Positions 50,401 through 62,662 of a stretch of DNA of 64,000 bases are shown one piece after another (the stretch's first letter is position 1; every line of letters starts with the position of its first letter). A program made the position numbers and the translations under genes. The stretch is from Phoebastria nigripes. Its lineage: Eukaryota > Chordata > Aves > Procellariiformes > Diomedeidae. The notes beneath the pieces are model-generated. The model saw only the letters and a program-made list of their open reading frames with translations. It was not told the DNA's origin and did no database searches. The stretch covers positions 427,637-491,636 of the forward strand of contig JAYKAV010002419.1 of NCBI GenBank assembly GCA_035582835.1, written 5' to 3'.

Positions 50401-51915
50401 TGCTCCAGTGCTTCTCAGGTCAAAAGGCACAGGACTGCTGCACACCCAGCTGGCCTAGGGAACCCCAAAGCTCTTCCGATCCCTGTGGCTCACACTAAGG
50501 AGAAGCTGAATGCATGTATGCAGCTGCTGGGGAGGCAGAAAGCGAGGGAGTTTTAGGTTTCAGCATGTATGCCGCATGTTGTCTTTAAGGGTGACACGCT
50601 GGAGAACGGGTTTTTTCAGTTCTTAAAACTGTACCTCGTGTTGGACACGACCATGCTCTCTGCAGTTGTTCTGGGCGGTATCAGCTTGTCAGCACCTCAA
50701 AGCCCTAAGCATGCTGCACTCTGCCATGCCTTGTCATTAATGATCTGCCCCTTGCAAAGCAGGCAGCAGTAGGCTTGCAGCTACATAACTACCGAAGTGA
50801 TGATGACAAGCTGACATTGCCCAGATTAAGAGGATTTTCTTTCTGTTGGTCTTATTCCTTCTCCTCAGCCTGTCCTGTGTATCAAGAGGTCCACGTACTA
50901 CCCCTCCAGTTCACCTGATAGCGATGCTTCTTCCTCACCTACAAACCTCCTCTCAAAAGACCTACACTTACAGCACCTAACATCAGCAGCCCTAAGCATT
51001 TGAAAGACAATAAAACCAGTGCTGCTTTCCTCCCCAGCCTGCTGCCCAGCTGTGCCAGAGACAAGGGACACCTCGAATCCAGGGAACTGCCAGAGAAGAG
51101 AGTGGCGAATTTTTGAATCACTCAATTTCTCCAAAACTCCTTTAACTCTCTGCAGGAAGACTGGTGGGCCTGCTGCTACGCGGATCTGCTGGCCCACAGC
51201 ACGCCAGAGGCTACTGTCAAATCAAGGCTTTAGGAGCAAGCTTTAGGAGCGATCACAGAGCAGCAGGCACATCCAAGCAGCACTGGAGAAGTCATCTGCA
51301 AGGGAGAACAAATCCTGTGCCATGCAAAATGAAAGCAAGTTGTAAGTACTTATTCTGCTTTCGCTCCTAACCGCCCAGGGACTGGCCTTTTAATGCAACC
51401 TGTATCCTCCAATCTAGTAACCTTAGTTCCCTGGAGACTGGTGCTGTAGATGCATAGGGCTTAGAGCTGCTCTGGGATTTCTGACGTATCCAGCCACGCT
51501 TGGTGCCAGCCAGAGCAACACAAGACTCCTCATGCAATCCATCTGCTTCCTTGGGTTCACCTAGCAAAGCAAGCCAGCCACCCACCAGCCTTCCAACTCA
51601 GCCCTCAGTCACACCCAAACGGCAGAGTGGAAGGAAAGCCGCTCTCTCGATTCCCGCAGTGCCCGCAGGCTCGGGCGCAGCGACAGACAGCTCCTGTCCC
51701 AGAGAGCCTGCATCTAAAAGGACAGTCAAAGGGAGGAGACATGCACAAATGGGGAACTTGATTGCGTGATTTTTCTGCGCGGTAGGGCACAAGAGAGACC
51801 ATATTCTTGATACGGTTTCAGTGTTTCTGTGTATTAGAAAAGATCATAGGGGAACTCAATCAGCAATGGAAAATGGAAATGCCCCTTCCTTTGGCCAAAC
51901 ACACAAAAAAAGCAC

Positions 51916-52015
51916 TGGGCCTGATTTTCCACTGGTGACACTTACTTAACATCAATGTAACCCAACCAATTTTCACAGTTACTCCTCATATACCTAAATA
52001 AGAAGAAAATCTAAT
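51916..52015. repeat. Sauropsid interspersed repeat ('gggcctgattttcc')
   Basis: 'gggcctgattttccactggtgacacttacttaacatcaatgtaaccc' and 'cagttactcctcatatacctaaataagaagaaaatctaattttcc' follow the near-palindromic family 'gggcctgattttcctctcacttacactggtttaacaccattgtaac...gttactcctgatttac...gagaatcaggccc'. Confidence 0.5.
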
Positions 52016-53572
52016 TTTCCATTTGGCTTAGGGAAAAAGATACTGCTCTTGGAGTAAACAAGCGTAAGTAACCTGTTAGCAAGCATTTCAGGGAACATTT
52101 CACTTTGGTGAACATATTCCCTCAAGTTATTTCTATGATCTAAATGAGCAGCAACCGTTGTACTCATCTCTTCAAAAATTTATCAAGTATCATCAGTTAA
52201 TGAGTCCTGCATTACAGTGTTTCCATCCAAAGAGCCTCCTTGTTGTGCATACGCGCCACTTTACATTGAAGTCATGGAGGCATACCCCAGACAGAGCAGA
52301 CTGGAATAGATCACAGATACCCGTTTTATCTCAATTACCCAGAAAAGTGAATGGTTCAATTCTTCTGTGTAGTATAAAACCTCACGTACCACAGGAACAG
52401 AAGCTTAAAGGCCACATAGTACTTTCACTTTGTGTGTGCATCTTCCAGTGATGTCAACTGGATGCAAGCTTCTGATTCTCAGCCAGTACAACTTCTGCCA
52501 GGAAGTATTTTCAGACGTACCCCATCAGCTCTGGACTCACACTTTTGTCCCAACAAAATTTCTTGTCTCTCCACACCATCCACACTTGTACTGTCACTTT
52601 TACATGATAGAGGGGAGAAAAAAAAAGAAGAGCTTGCATAAGTAAGATTTATTTTGTCAGATTCTGGAGGCTCTTTGAAAGGTAAAAGCATTTTTAAATC
52701 TTGGCCTCAAGAAAAACATTCTCTGCTTTCAGGAGTTTGAACGGGATGACCACATTTCTAGGCATAAGAATGTGATAACTTGTGGTGAGATTACAACAGT
52801 TTAAGAATTTAACAACATGAAGATGGCTTAAGCCAACAGGTATCATTTCACCACAGGGAGTGACAGCAGAGTTCCTGAAGTTCAGCTGGTTCCTGAAGCG
52901 CGGCTGAGGAGTGACAGTGTGTTAAGCTACAGCAACGTGATTGCTTGTAATTATCTCTCTTATATTCTAAGAGCTAAACTGTCCTTGTTCCNAGGCATGG
53001 GTCAAAATATTGCAAGAAGTGCAGGGCACAGAGAAGAAGAAAGGTTATTTTCAACTTGCTAGGCTTCCCACAAAGTTTTCAGATTCTGCACATAGATTTA
53101 ACCAATTTTATCATTTTGGTTACATCAGAACATCTTTATATCAAAACAACCAACTTCTTGTTATCAAACCTTTTTTTTTTTAATTCTAGTTATATGCCAC
53201 CCCCTTGAAGTAAAATAGCTCAGATTCACACATAAAGATTGAGATGAGATGATGGAAATAAAATGGAATCAACTGGTTTTGTACACAAAATAAGCATCTG
53301 TAATTACAAAGCAGCCAATGTGCGGACTCTGCCTTGAGTTACATTACAGACTGGCCCCTTGGATCCCAGGACTTAAAATCACCTTTGCTCTCTCTGTCAC
53401 AGGTCAAGTACAGCTCAGCCAAACCAGGAGATTTGTGCCAAACAGTTTGTGTTTCCAACAATTAAATATTGAATTCGCCTTTTATAAGTCACTCAGGAAT
53501 CACGCTTGCACAATTATTTGCATACACAGCCACTTTATTTCAGCCCCAAATACAAAAAGCTATTAACAGTTG

Positions 53573-53670
53573 GCCAGATTCTGCTCTCATTTGCCCTAGT
53601 GCAAAACCACGTCATTTCCACCAAGATCAGTGGAGCTTGAGTTTCGTACCACACATGGGAGAGCAGAACT
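53573..53670. repeat. Sauropsid interspersed repeat ('ggccagattctgctctcatttg')
   Basis: 'ggccagattctgctctcatttgccctagtgcaaaacc' and 'accaagatcagtggagcttgag' match the same broad family of near-palindromic units. The left end is the better conserved. Confidence 0.5.
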
Positions 53671-56600
53671 CCTTTTTCACTGAGGCAACTCGTACCACCA
53701 GCGAGTTGCTGTGCCTGTGGCACATGTGGCCTGGAGGTTTCCATCTCGCTGCGCACGCCGCCTCCTCCGCTCACCGTCCTTCTAACTCCTCTGCAGTCCC
53801 ACCGTAGCCCTCACGGGCCTTTATTTTAAATGGACCTTGTTTCACAGACAGACCAGAGCAGGTTACTTATTCCCCTTCATTCAATGGATTTACAAGAAGC
53901 ACGCCAGCTGAGTAACACTGAACAAAAGACAAAATTGTTTCTACAGGGTATTTACACACAATAAAATGAACCAATCAAGCAAACAAACTGTACACAACGT
54001 GCCCTATTATTAACTGAAACCAGAAGAAACTCTCTTCAGTACTTCCAGTGCTTATAAATGCATGCTTATGTCCTAAGTAACCTAGAGCTTCCAGCAATTA
54101 CTTTGTCCTCAAAGCTTTGAGCCAAGTTTTCTCCACAGTATTTACTCCCTGGGGCTCACAGGAGGTAACAGATAACTGGTCTCCAACCCTGTTTTTTCAG
54201 AGCCCTCCGCACTGAGGGCAGACTTTCCTCATTCTCCCTGACTGACAGATCACCTGGTTTAACTTCTCCTAGACTCCCTTCATTTTCTATACATGTCACA
54301 GCCACTGCCACCCTCCCAGGCACGGTGCCATTCCCTGTGCAACACCTGGCCAGCGAGGGACAGGCGGCTAGGTGCCAGGGGACGCCAAGAACTGTGGCAC
54401 TGGGAAGCAAGCACTCTGCTGCCAGTCAGGAGGCAACTACAAGGAGCGCAAGAGCACGCACAGCAACAGTCTGAGAGAACAGAAACCTTAATCCCACTGT
54501 CCCTGCACGCCCATGACAGCTGGGTTAGGAGTTATTGTTCTGCTCTTCTACAGATACAGCGTTTAGAAGTTCGTAACCATTGCTTTGCGCTTTTATTTCT
54601 TTCTGGTGATGCAATAAAGCAATTCCCAGTTATAAAAAATGTGACTGGTAGCGACCGTGATGAGGTATGTCCAGAGGTACAGCCCTCGGTACGTAACACA
54701 CAGAGCGCGCTGGCCAAACAAGCTCTCGTTCCTCCCAGCAGGCAGTCTGACCTCAGATGGGATTCACACGCCACCCCACACAGCAGCATCCCACAGGATT
54801 ATGTGTTCTGCAGATGCAGTTTTCTGCCATCTTGCGTGACCACATCAACAGCCACAGAGCCCGAGAGGCAAACTCCCCCAAACCTTCTCCTTGCATAAAG
54901 GGAAAAGTAATTTATTACACAAATACGAGGCACAGTGAATCACCCCAGCTTGACTACTGACCCATGACAAAAAAACAGTGCCAGTTTCAAGGGCGTTCTT
55001 CTGCCACCCTTCCACTGAATAATTTAATTGAGGAGAAAAGCTTGACATGTCACAGCACAGTATTTCTGATGCTAATTCATGTGTCTTTTTTTCCCTACTA
55101 GAATTCACAGAAGCAGAAGATTGTCACATTTTTCAAGTGGGAGATGCTAAGAACTGGGTTTCAACTCCCTGGTAAACCTGGAAAACAAGGCAAGGGGCCA
55201 GCTCCTCTGTGCGCAAACCCCCAGTGACTCAACTGAAGTGTGCGTAGATGAGGTGAGAACCAAGAAGAGAATCAGATAATCCCATTCCAACTGTGTATAG
55301 CCAGATTTGTAAACAGAGAAACGGGCCACTATTTTTGAAGTAGGGTATTATCATCTCAGTAAAGCAGCAGGATGACTCTATGCATTCAACGTTTTAATTC
55401 TCAAACAAAGCTAGGGTAAAAGCACATCAAATTTACAAAACAGCTCTTAACTGCTTGGAAAGGACAACTGTAAGACTGCTTGGGCAACCTTGCTTGAACC
55501 TTCTTGTATAAGGAATCAGTGGCTGGACAATATAACACACTATTTCCCTATAATGTAGTATGCTATCAGCTTCAGATCCTTCCGTTCTGCCTCAAATACC
55601 CATATGCTGACATGGCATATATATGGTTTACATGTATGTTTTATTCAGCACAAAACAAGGAACAANGCTGCATTTAGCATTCCGTTTTAACATTGTATAT
55701 ACACACACAAACATAGACGCAGATAACCTTGAGAAATCAGATACACGTGTGAAAGAAGTTTTTTTTAATACTCTCCCAAATATTTCTCACCATTACTGGC
55801 ATGCCTTCCAAAGTCCCCCTAGTAGCATCAGTACAAGTCCAAAAGGTCACATGAATGAGGCCCTCACTCCCCCTGCACACCAGGAAGAACTCGCCCCAAC
55901 ACTCTATAATANGGATAAAGCTTTTAGCTTTAACTCAAAAGTCACAAGGACTACAGCCTACCACAGGGAGACAGCAGAAGAGATCAAGGGCATCCCCAGA
56001 GACTTTGTTAGGTGAAAAGAAGTGAAGTGCGCAAAGTTACTCAACTGTTTTGTGGACTTACGGTTCTGTTGGCATCCTCATACAGTGTCATAAATTTAAG
56101 TGTATATGTAAAAATACAAATACAGTTACAACCTTGCCACGAGTTCCATGCGAACAGCTCTCTGTAAGCAATGTCAACTCCTTCTATGTGCGAGGCCTTG
56201 CCTATACAGGGCTCTCTGCAGGATTAGGACTGTAAACTATGTACATAAATGCTGGTAAAGTGTGTTTACATAATATGTAAATAGATAAAGAAAAGTACAT
56301 TCACACCAACTACTGAGGAAAGAAAACAAATCATTTTTCTACTGCTAAAAGTACTGAATCACTTACCATCTGGTTTGGGAGAAAAAAAAAGACTCAGTCC
56401 AATTCAGCTATGAAGAAAATCCTGTCTAAAAAAAGTAATCACGTGCTAGATCCCCCTAAGTTCAATTTTCAATCATTTTAACATGGAGACATGGAGTTTT
56501 GTTTTCCTGGAGAGGGGAAAAAAAAAATAGTAAGAAGGATGTGTGGCTTGTTAGGGCCTAATCCTGCAAGCTCTAAATACTTAGCTATGGGGAATAGTGG

Positions 56601-58820
56601 AAGCTATTTTTCAGGAAAAAGCTGAGTCTCTGCATCAGTTTCTGCTGGAATGCATCCTAGTTTTCCAAGAAAAATCTGCCACACTTTTGCTACCATGCTG
56701 TGAAATGCAAAAGTAAAATCTAGATACTAAATATCTGAACTAATTTCCCTTTATACCTTGGTAACATTTGAGGTTTTCCCTCAGTCATCTGAAGATATAC
56801 CTATGCACACTGTAGCATAGTGCAGAAGTGGTATGTTACTGACAAGTATATTATTCTAACTGAAAAAGAGCTTGCGGTCGTGTAAATACTCTGACTACTA
56901 GAGCACAACCAGCAAAGGTCATGTTTATAGCTCCTGCAAGCACCTGTCATTTCCAAAATTGTGACTTTTCACTTCGTCCTCAAACACGCCATTAAAATTA
57001 CTTTCTTCATTTTTAAAGAAACTAAAATTTTTATATCATCATTTCAATCCACACTTCAAGACCTAGCCTACACATAGCACTGATTTTCCAAATGCCTTTG
57101 TATGTTCCCTTCAACAGTTGTTCATCTCACAACTGTATGTCATGGAACCAAACTGCCCTGTTCCCTCCTTGCCTCATTCCCTGCACATTCAAATACCAAC
57201 TCACCTCTGCGTGCTGCTTCTCTGGAACATCCCCCTGACCTCATTCCTGACATTTCATCCACACTGGCATCTCCTCCTTCCTTCTCTTTTTCCTCACCAT
57301 TTTCCTCTACTGACTAATTGCCAACATTTTCTAATTGACGTTCTTGTATTTTAATATTTTTGTCTTGGAAGTAGTTAAATCCTGGCTGATAACCACGACT
57401 CAAAGAGAGACCAATACTGCTGCGTGGGCGGCTGTAACAGTCCTGTGGGTCCTGGCCTCCTTCTTCTGCTTCCCTCAGTCCACCTCCCTTGTTCAAACAC
57501 TTGCATAAAACTTCCTTCCTCCTCCCGGAGGCCTCGAGTTTAATACGGACACTTTACCTATGGGACAAAGAAGGATTTTACTGGATTTACAGATTAACCT
57601 AAACACTACAAACACCTGAAAACACTGAAAGAAATTTCCCTGCCCCACTAGACACCTTACCCACTAAATTTTACCATTTACCTCTTTTTCTGCTGAACAC
57701 TAAGTCTTTCCATGAAAGAATGTATCTATTATTTATTTAAAATAGAAAAATGTTCCTTGGCTATTCCTTAGAAATTACTTATTCTTTCCTTCTTAAATTC
57801 AGCACNATTGATTAACCCTGTATAGATCTCCACTGGGGCAAATTTGATCCCAAATCATTAAGAAATGAAAAAGTTCTCTCTCTTGCTGAAAAGAGATTCT
57901 TAAAATAACGTGTTACATGTATAACCAAAGACAATCAAGTTACTACGGCTTCATGCATTACTGCTTATCACCTGTGTGACGACCATAACCAGTCCTCACT
58001 TGTGATTGTGAAAAAGGAAGGCTTAGCTTACTGTGCTAAAGCACTTTTGGCAGCGAGGGAAGGCTATGAGGGAGCACCAAGCAGGTTACAGTGACTCAGC
58101 TGTTCGGCAGTAACTCTTTAAGCCACAGAAATAGGATTACTTTAGACCTTGCTAGTAAGGCTGCCTAAAAGTTGGCGTGTGATCACTACTTCGCACAAGT
58201 AGCACAAGCAGTGGTAGACCCACACCTCACACCCCCTGGGACCCCAGTTAGCAAATGATCTACTTCCAACTCCCAGACTCCAACAGAGCAGGATCACACC
58301 CTGCCCTAGTACGAAACTGCTCATACGCCGCACCTATCGCAAAGCAGGCAAAAGTAAATATGGCACTGAATCAGTGATAATGGGAGAACAGACATGCACC
58401 GAGAAACATAAGGCTTTCCCTGCAAGGGAGCAGCTTTTCTCATCACTGTCTGGCGATGAGGACTCTGCAGAGTCTTCGTGCGCTAAGNGGGCCTTTCCCC
58501 TGGGTCGTATCAACAAAACCTTCTCTTGCCATTTGAAAGCCAGCTGCTGAGGGGAGGGCTGAAGGCCAAGGGAGCTGCTTCCAAACGGAGGTGACCTTGC
58601 AAGCTTTCTCCCACCCTCTGCTCTCCCACTGAGCAACCAAACAGGACCCTCGGGATTCTCTGAAAAAGTAACAGAGAGAGAGAAAAAGACCAAGTGGAGT
58701 TCGGCACTGATGTAACAGAGACCGGAGGGGCCTTATGGGTCTGGCAGCCAGCGACGGTGACAGAATTCAAAGGACCTACAGAGAAGTGGTTTCAAAAATG
58801 GTGGAGAGAGCCACCAGGCA

Positions 58821-58975
58821 GTTCCTCTCCACCGAGGAACTGCCCGGTGCCGGTGGCAGCGAGCACCGGGTGGCTCCTCCCTGGCAGGCCGGGAGCGGCA
58901 GGGGGTGCGACACAGCGCCCCACGCTTGCTGCCCGCGACAGCGGGATGGGCTCCGGGTGCTCCACTGCTAGCCAG
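58821..58975. promoter_or_regulatory. Small CpG-rich patch with two hairpins
   Basis: Roughly 155 bases at about 70% GC contain more than a dozen CpGs in an otherwise CpG-poor area. Two perfect stems sit side by side: GTTCCTC/GAGGAAC (58,821-58,827 with 58,834-58,840) and CCCGGTGC/GCACCGGG (58,843-58,850 with 58,863-58,870). It could be an alternative promoter, an exon of an unseen transcript or a CpG-preserved relic. The overlapping open frames on both strands are explained by the lack of AT-rich stops. Confidence 0.35.
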
Positions 58976-59737
58976 GACCTTCCAGGGAGGAGACAAACCC
59001 CTCTGGCTAATAAAGCATCAGGACTACAGCCAAGTATGACCTTCATTCTGTACCAACTACCCCAGGAAACAATTTCAATCTTCCCAACAGGTAGTGTCAG
59101 CATTTAAATCAACAGTAACTTATATCAATAAAATGATAAATGACTTCTATGCATTCTGCTGCTTTTGAATGCACTTAAGTAAAATAAGTATCAAATGATT
59201 TTAATACAACCAGAGATAAAGATACACAGGGAAGAAATCACAAGTAAATATACCACATCTTTAACTGTGTCTTTTCTGCTGTCAGGTAAAACACTAAACG
59301 TGATGGTCCAAATGACGGTGTTCTGTACGTTATAAGCTTAACCAGTTTAATCAATGATTCCCATTTGTTTCTAATTACATTCTTCATAACATAGTATCCA
59401 TACGCATTCCTGTTGATATTTTATTTTATGCCAGTAATAAGAAAGAGTGATAATACAGCTTTTTCTGGACTCAGAATTACACTTGCAAATTGAGCTGCGG
59501 GTTTCTTTCATCTCAGTAATTACCAAAAAAATCTTTTTTTACCTTCCTGCCCGTATCTGAGCACCCAGGATTGTGGACACATCAACAATATTCTTGAAAA
59601 TATTTTTAAGTTTTAGACATAAAGGTCATATTTTTCCCATATTATATAATCAGATTATCTTTAGAAAACATTAAAGATACATGAAAAACTTCGAAACGTC
59701 AAGTAATAACTCTTTCCACAACCATTAGGGGATTTCT

Positions 59738-59758
59738 CCCTCTCTCTCTCTCTCTCTC
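59738..59758 (+). repeat. CT/TC dinucleotide microsatellite
   Basis: About ten TC units directly precede a CpG-containing stretch (59,758-59,945). The tract is polypurine on the other strand and could form unusual structure or act as a pyrimidine tract before an AG. Confidence 0.85.
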
Positions 59759-60045
59759 GCCACGGCTGCATGCAACTGGTGAAAGTATCGCGCAGCTCCG
59801 CGGCTGCAGTGGCTAAGAGTGACACCACACAAGCGGCGCTGGCCAGAGATGCTTTCCTGCAAACTACATGCCGAGAAGGGAGCGCACGAAGGGAGGGCAG
59901 CTTCTAACCACGCCGGTAAACGTCGTCTTCCTCACACCCAGGATCGGTCCTAGACAGTCAGAGAGTTCAGAAGGAGTAAGGCCATGACTAACTCACAGTA
60001 CCATCACCACAGTCTAACCTGGGCAGCGTCAGAGACATCAGCACG

Positions 60046-60106
60046 GATCCGATTTGCACCAGTGGCAATCAGTGGAGCTAAACTCAGAAGATCAGAATGA
60101 GGCTCA
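60046..60106. repeat. Short relic of the near-palindromic sauropsid repeat
   Basis: 'gatccgatttgcaccagtggcaatcagtggagctaaactcagaagatcagaatgaggc' keeps the 'gatttacacc', 'cagtggagtt' and 'gatcagaatc' phrases of the family. Confidence 0.4.
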
Positions 60107-60632
60107 TTATCTCTGCAAATTCATGCACAGGGAGTTGCATGCTGCACAGCCTTTCCTACTCTGAGTCACTCCAACTCCTGCTCTAGGCTGTTCAGTAGCA
60201 AACTGTCAATAAAACTCATTAATGATGTGCTTTATATAGAAATGGTGCATTTAACAGAGAGGCTACAACAAATGAAGAGTGCAGCAAGGGGTGAATTACG
60301 TGGTTAATGGAATACAGGATGTGTGTCAGTAAAGAACTGGTAAAGGTGGGTGGGAGTCTTAATGTTACANAGATCTGCTTGAAGTTTGGTATATATATGA
60401 ACCTAATTCCCCTTCTGATTTCAGTACAGTTATATCTAGCACTCTGTGTTTCTACGGATATATAAATTCGCTGATGAATAATTGATAACCAACTTTCTTT
60501 TACGTAAGCCATTACTGGAGAGCCAGCAAATATTACAGACATGTTGTTTGTCTTCTCTCTTTTTAGTCTTGTTCTCATCTGAATCATGTTTGGCTAGCAT
60601 TCATATCTATCTCCTTGATTGGTGGAAAATAT

Positions 60633-60672
60633 AAAAAAAAAAAAAAAAAAAAAACAAAAAAACCAAAAAAAC
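60633..60672 (+). repeat. Longest poly(A) tract with CA/CCA interruptions
   Basis: A22 followed by CAAAAAAACCAAAAAAACC. CR1 elements do not end in poly(A), so if this is a retroposed tail it would not be from a typical bird LINE. No source sequence is recognised on the left. Confidence 0.85.
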
Positions 60673-61719
60673 CTTGCAGAACCAGTGGCAGAACAGTGGA
60701 AAAAAGATGTTGACACGGATCTTATTTTTTGTCCTGTGTAAACACACATCTGCAGCCGTTGGCAACATTATAACGGAGGATGATTTCTGTACTGCCTGTC
60801 CAAGTTCTACACCTTGTGAAATATTCTAGCATTGTGACACAACATTTAATTACAGCTAACAACTGACCTTCTAAGCAGGCAGCTGTCATTTTCGTCCATT
60901 CAAGACTGTTGTTTTACCTGATGGTTACAGGTAGTTCTAACTTCTCGAACCAGGTTAAGAGAATCTGGGAAGCAATCCCTAGAAGAAAGCGAAAATGAGC
61001 AAGGGATATTTCACAAACTTAGGGGGAACTGTAACACATAACAGCAACAAAGAAGCAAGAAGCTGAAAAACTGTCAATCCCACAGAAGAATTCAGGTAGA
61101 AAGGAGAGGAGCCTAGAAATACTGGGGGGCTGGGCAGGAGAAAATACCTGTAATGCTTCTCAACACATTCTCTTTCTGTGTGTGGGGAAAAAACCAAACA
61201 CAGCAGGAGACCAAAACCATAACCTGAACCTGACCTCCCTCACACTGGTTGTATCATAAAACCACTGGGCTGAACTTTGGTCATTGCATCACTGACGCAA
61301 AGCAGTCTCAAAGCCCAGCCAAGCAACTACACCATGATTTTTTTTTTCTTCACGTGCACTCAAGATGGTAGAGGCCAGCTAAGAAAATGGCTTTTCAGAA
61401 GAAAAAACATGTCAATTTAATTGTCAGTTGGCTGGACAGCTTGCCTTTCTTTTGAGGTTGGGTTTGTTTGGTTTTTAAATATTACTGCACTGAAAAATGT
61501 GGGTGTGATATAGCATTTAACTGGAATGTTAAGTGCCAAGGACACATTTTTGTCTGTATCTGTTAGAAATGGAAATCAATACAGTAGTTAAAAACATTGA
61601 GGATCGTAAGGTGATCAATTATGCAAAATATGAACCTCATCACTGACATAACATGGGAATGTTCACATAAAGATGTTCTTAAAATCTTAATAAACATCCT
61701 TGTACACAGGACATGCAAT

Positions 61720-61842
61720 TCATGGTTTACACAGTGATAAGCACTAAAAGGGTCAAGTAACTCACCTAATATCACCCAGCAAGCCAAGATCAGGCTGAGA
61801 TCAGAAGTCGGGAACCTGGTTTTCCAAGACCAAGCATTTCTG
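61720..61842 (+). mobile_element. MIR-type SINE fragment, sense
   Basis: The sequence 'gggtcaagtaactcacctaatatcacccagcaagccaagatcaggctgagatcagaagtcgggaacctggttttcc' parallels the MIR core 'ggttaagtaacttgcccaaggtcacacagc...agagctgagattagaacccaggtctcc'. Flanks are too decayed to set exact ends or a target duplication. The 181-residue minus-strand open frame across it (61,563-62,108) is a by-product. Confidence 0.6.
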
Positions 61843-61987
61843 TTTCCACAAAACAGCTTATTTTTGTGCTGCATAGAAAAAGAACCAGTGTGTTCAAAAG
61901 CGAGCATTCTAGCAATCACTTGCAAGCATAAAATGTAACTGCTGAGGCAGGACACAAATGGATAGCTTAAGCCAATAGAGAGATAAT

Positions 61988-62012
61988 TTACCATTATCAC
62001 TGATAACGGTAA
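61988..62012. repeat. Near-perfect 12-bp inverted repeat with paired GATA sites
   Basis: TTACCATTATCA, one base, then TGATAACGGTAA: the arms pair with one mismatch (G-T as RNA). Each arm contains a GATA-type core (TTATC / GATAA). It lies about 145 bases right of the MIR fragment. A regulatory role is only a possibility. Confidence 0.55.
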
Positions 62013-62622
62013 CTGCCAAAAATTCCAGTCCATACCTCCATAATTAAATTGACTGTCCCTGCAGAAGGGGACTGAATAGAAGAGCACACTGAACACGGAG
62101 CCTTCCAAATCCCTTGGCTTCTGACAAAATGCCAGTTGCCAATCAACACAGCAGCGGTGAGACTGTTGGTGTCCTCAGCAGTTCACTCCAATACAGAAAG
62201 GCTCACAGGCCATTAAAGACTCTTAACTCTCAACCCAAGACGTCTGCCCCCTCATCCTAAGCATCCTGCCAGGCAGACCTGTTCCTGCCAGGTATAGAAA
62301 CGCTCACCCAATCTTCACCCTGTGCTCCCAACACTGGCACCGGAGAGAGAAATGACTTAAAACATCGGTGTGTGAACATGAAACAGCTGAAGACTGCAAT
62401 GCTTTGTAGCTTCAGGTGGAACTCCAAAGCAGCAACTCGAATGAACATCCTCCTCTATGAAGAGGAAGCAATAATGCCATGACCTAAATTTGCATTCTGT
62501 GCACCAAACTTANTTATAGAGGGAGGGAAATAGGTTTGGGAAGAGATATTCAACTCACCGATCATTGTTTACAGTATCACTATTTCATCCTCTACTGGGC
62601 CATCACATGCCCACAACATCTA

Positions 62623-62662
62623 TATTTCTGATTCATGTACAGTATTTCTGATTCATGTACAA
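62623..62662. repeat. 20-bp tandem duplication
   Basis: TATTTCTGATTCATGTACAG (62,623-62,642) is followed immediately by the same 20 bases with only the last changed to A. High identity implies a recent duplication, in contrast with the decayed repeats elsewhere. Confidence 0.9.

Larger units (their letters stand above)
45971..53572. other. Non-coding stretch
   Basis: A pyrimidine-rich block at 47,040-47,160 gives a hydrophobic Leu/Phe/Ser-rich frame (46,818-47,318) that is compositional. Faint MIR-like phrases occur near 48,345-48,440. Slightly GC-richer DNA at 48,940-49,060, 49,560-49,630 and 51,560-51,720 is not island-like. Confidence 0.5.

Noticed and set aside
54293..54898. 201-codon plus-strand open frame, the longest in the window
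   Set aside because: No recognisable domain, other frames on both strands are also open here, and no splice or promoter context supports it.
61563..62108. 181-codon minus-strand open frame, one of the longest in the window
   Set aside because: It crosses a MIR fragment and an inverted repeat, has no domain-like pattern, and its composition is that of random AT-rich DNA.
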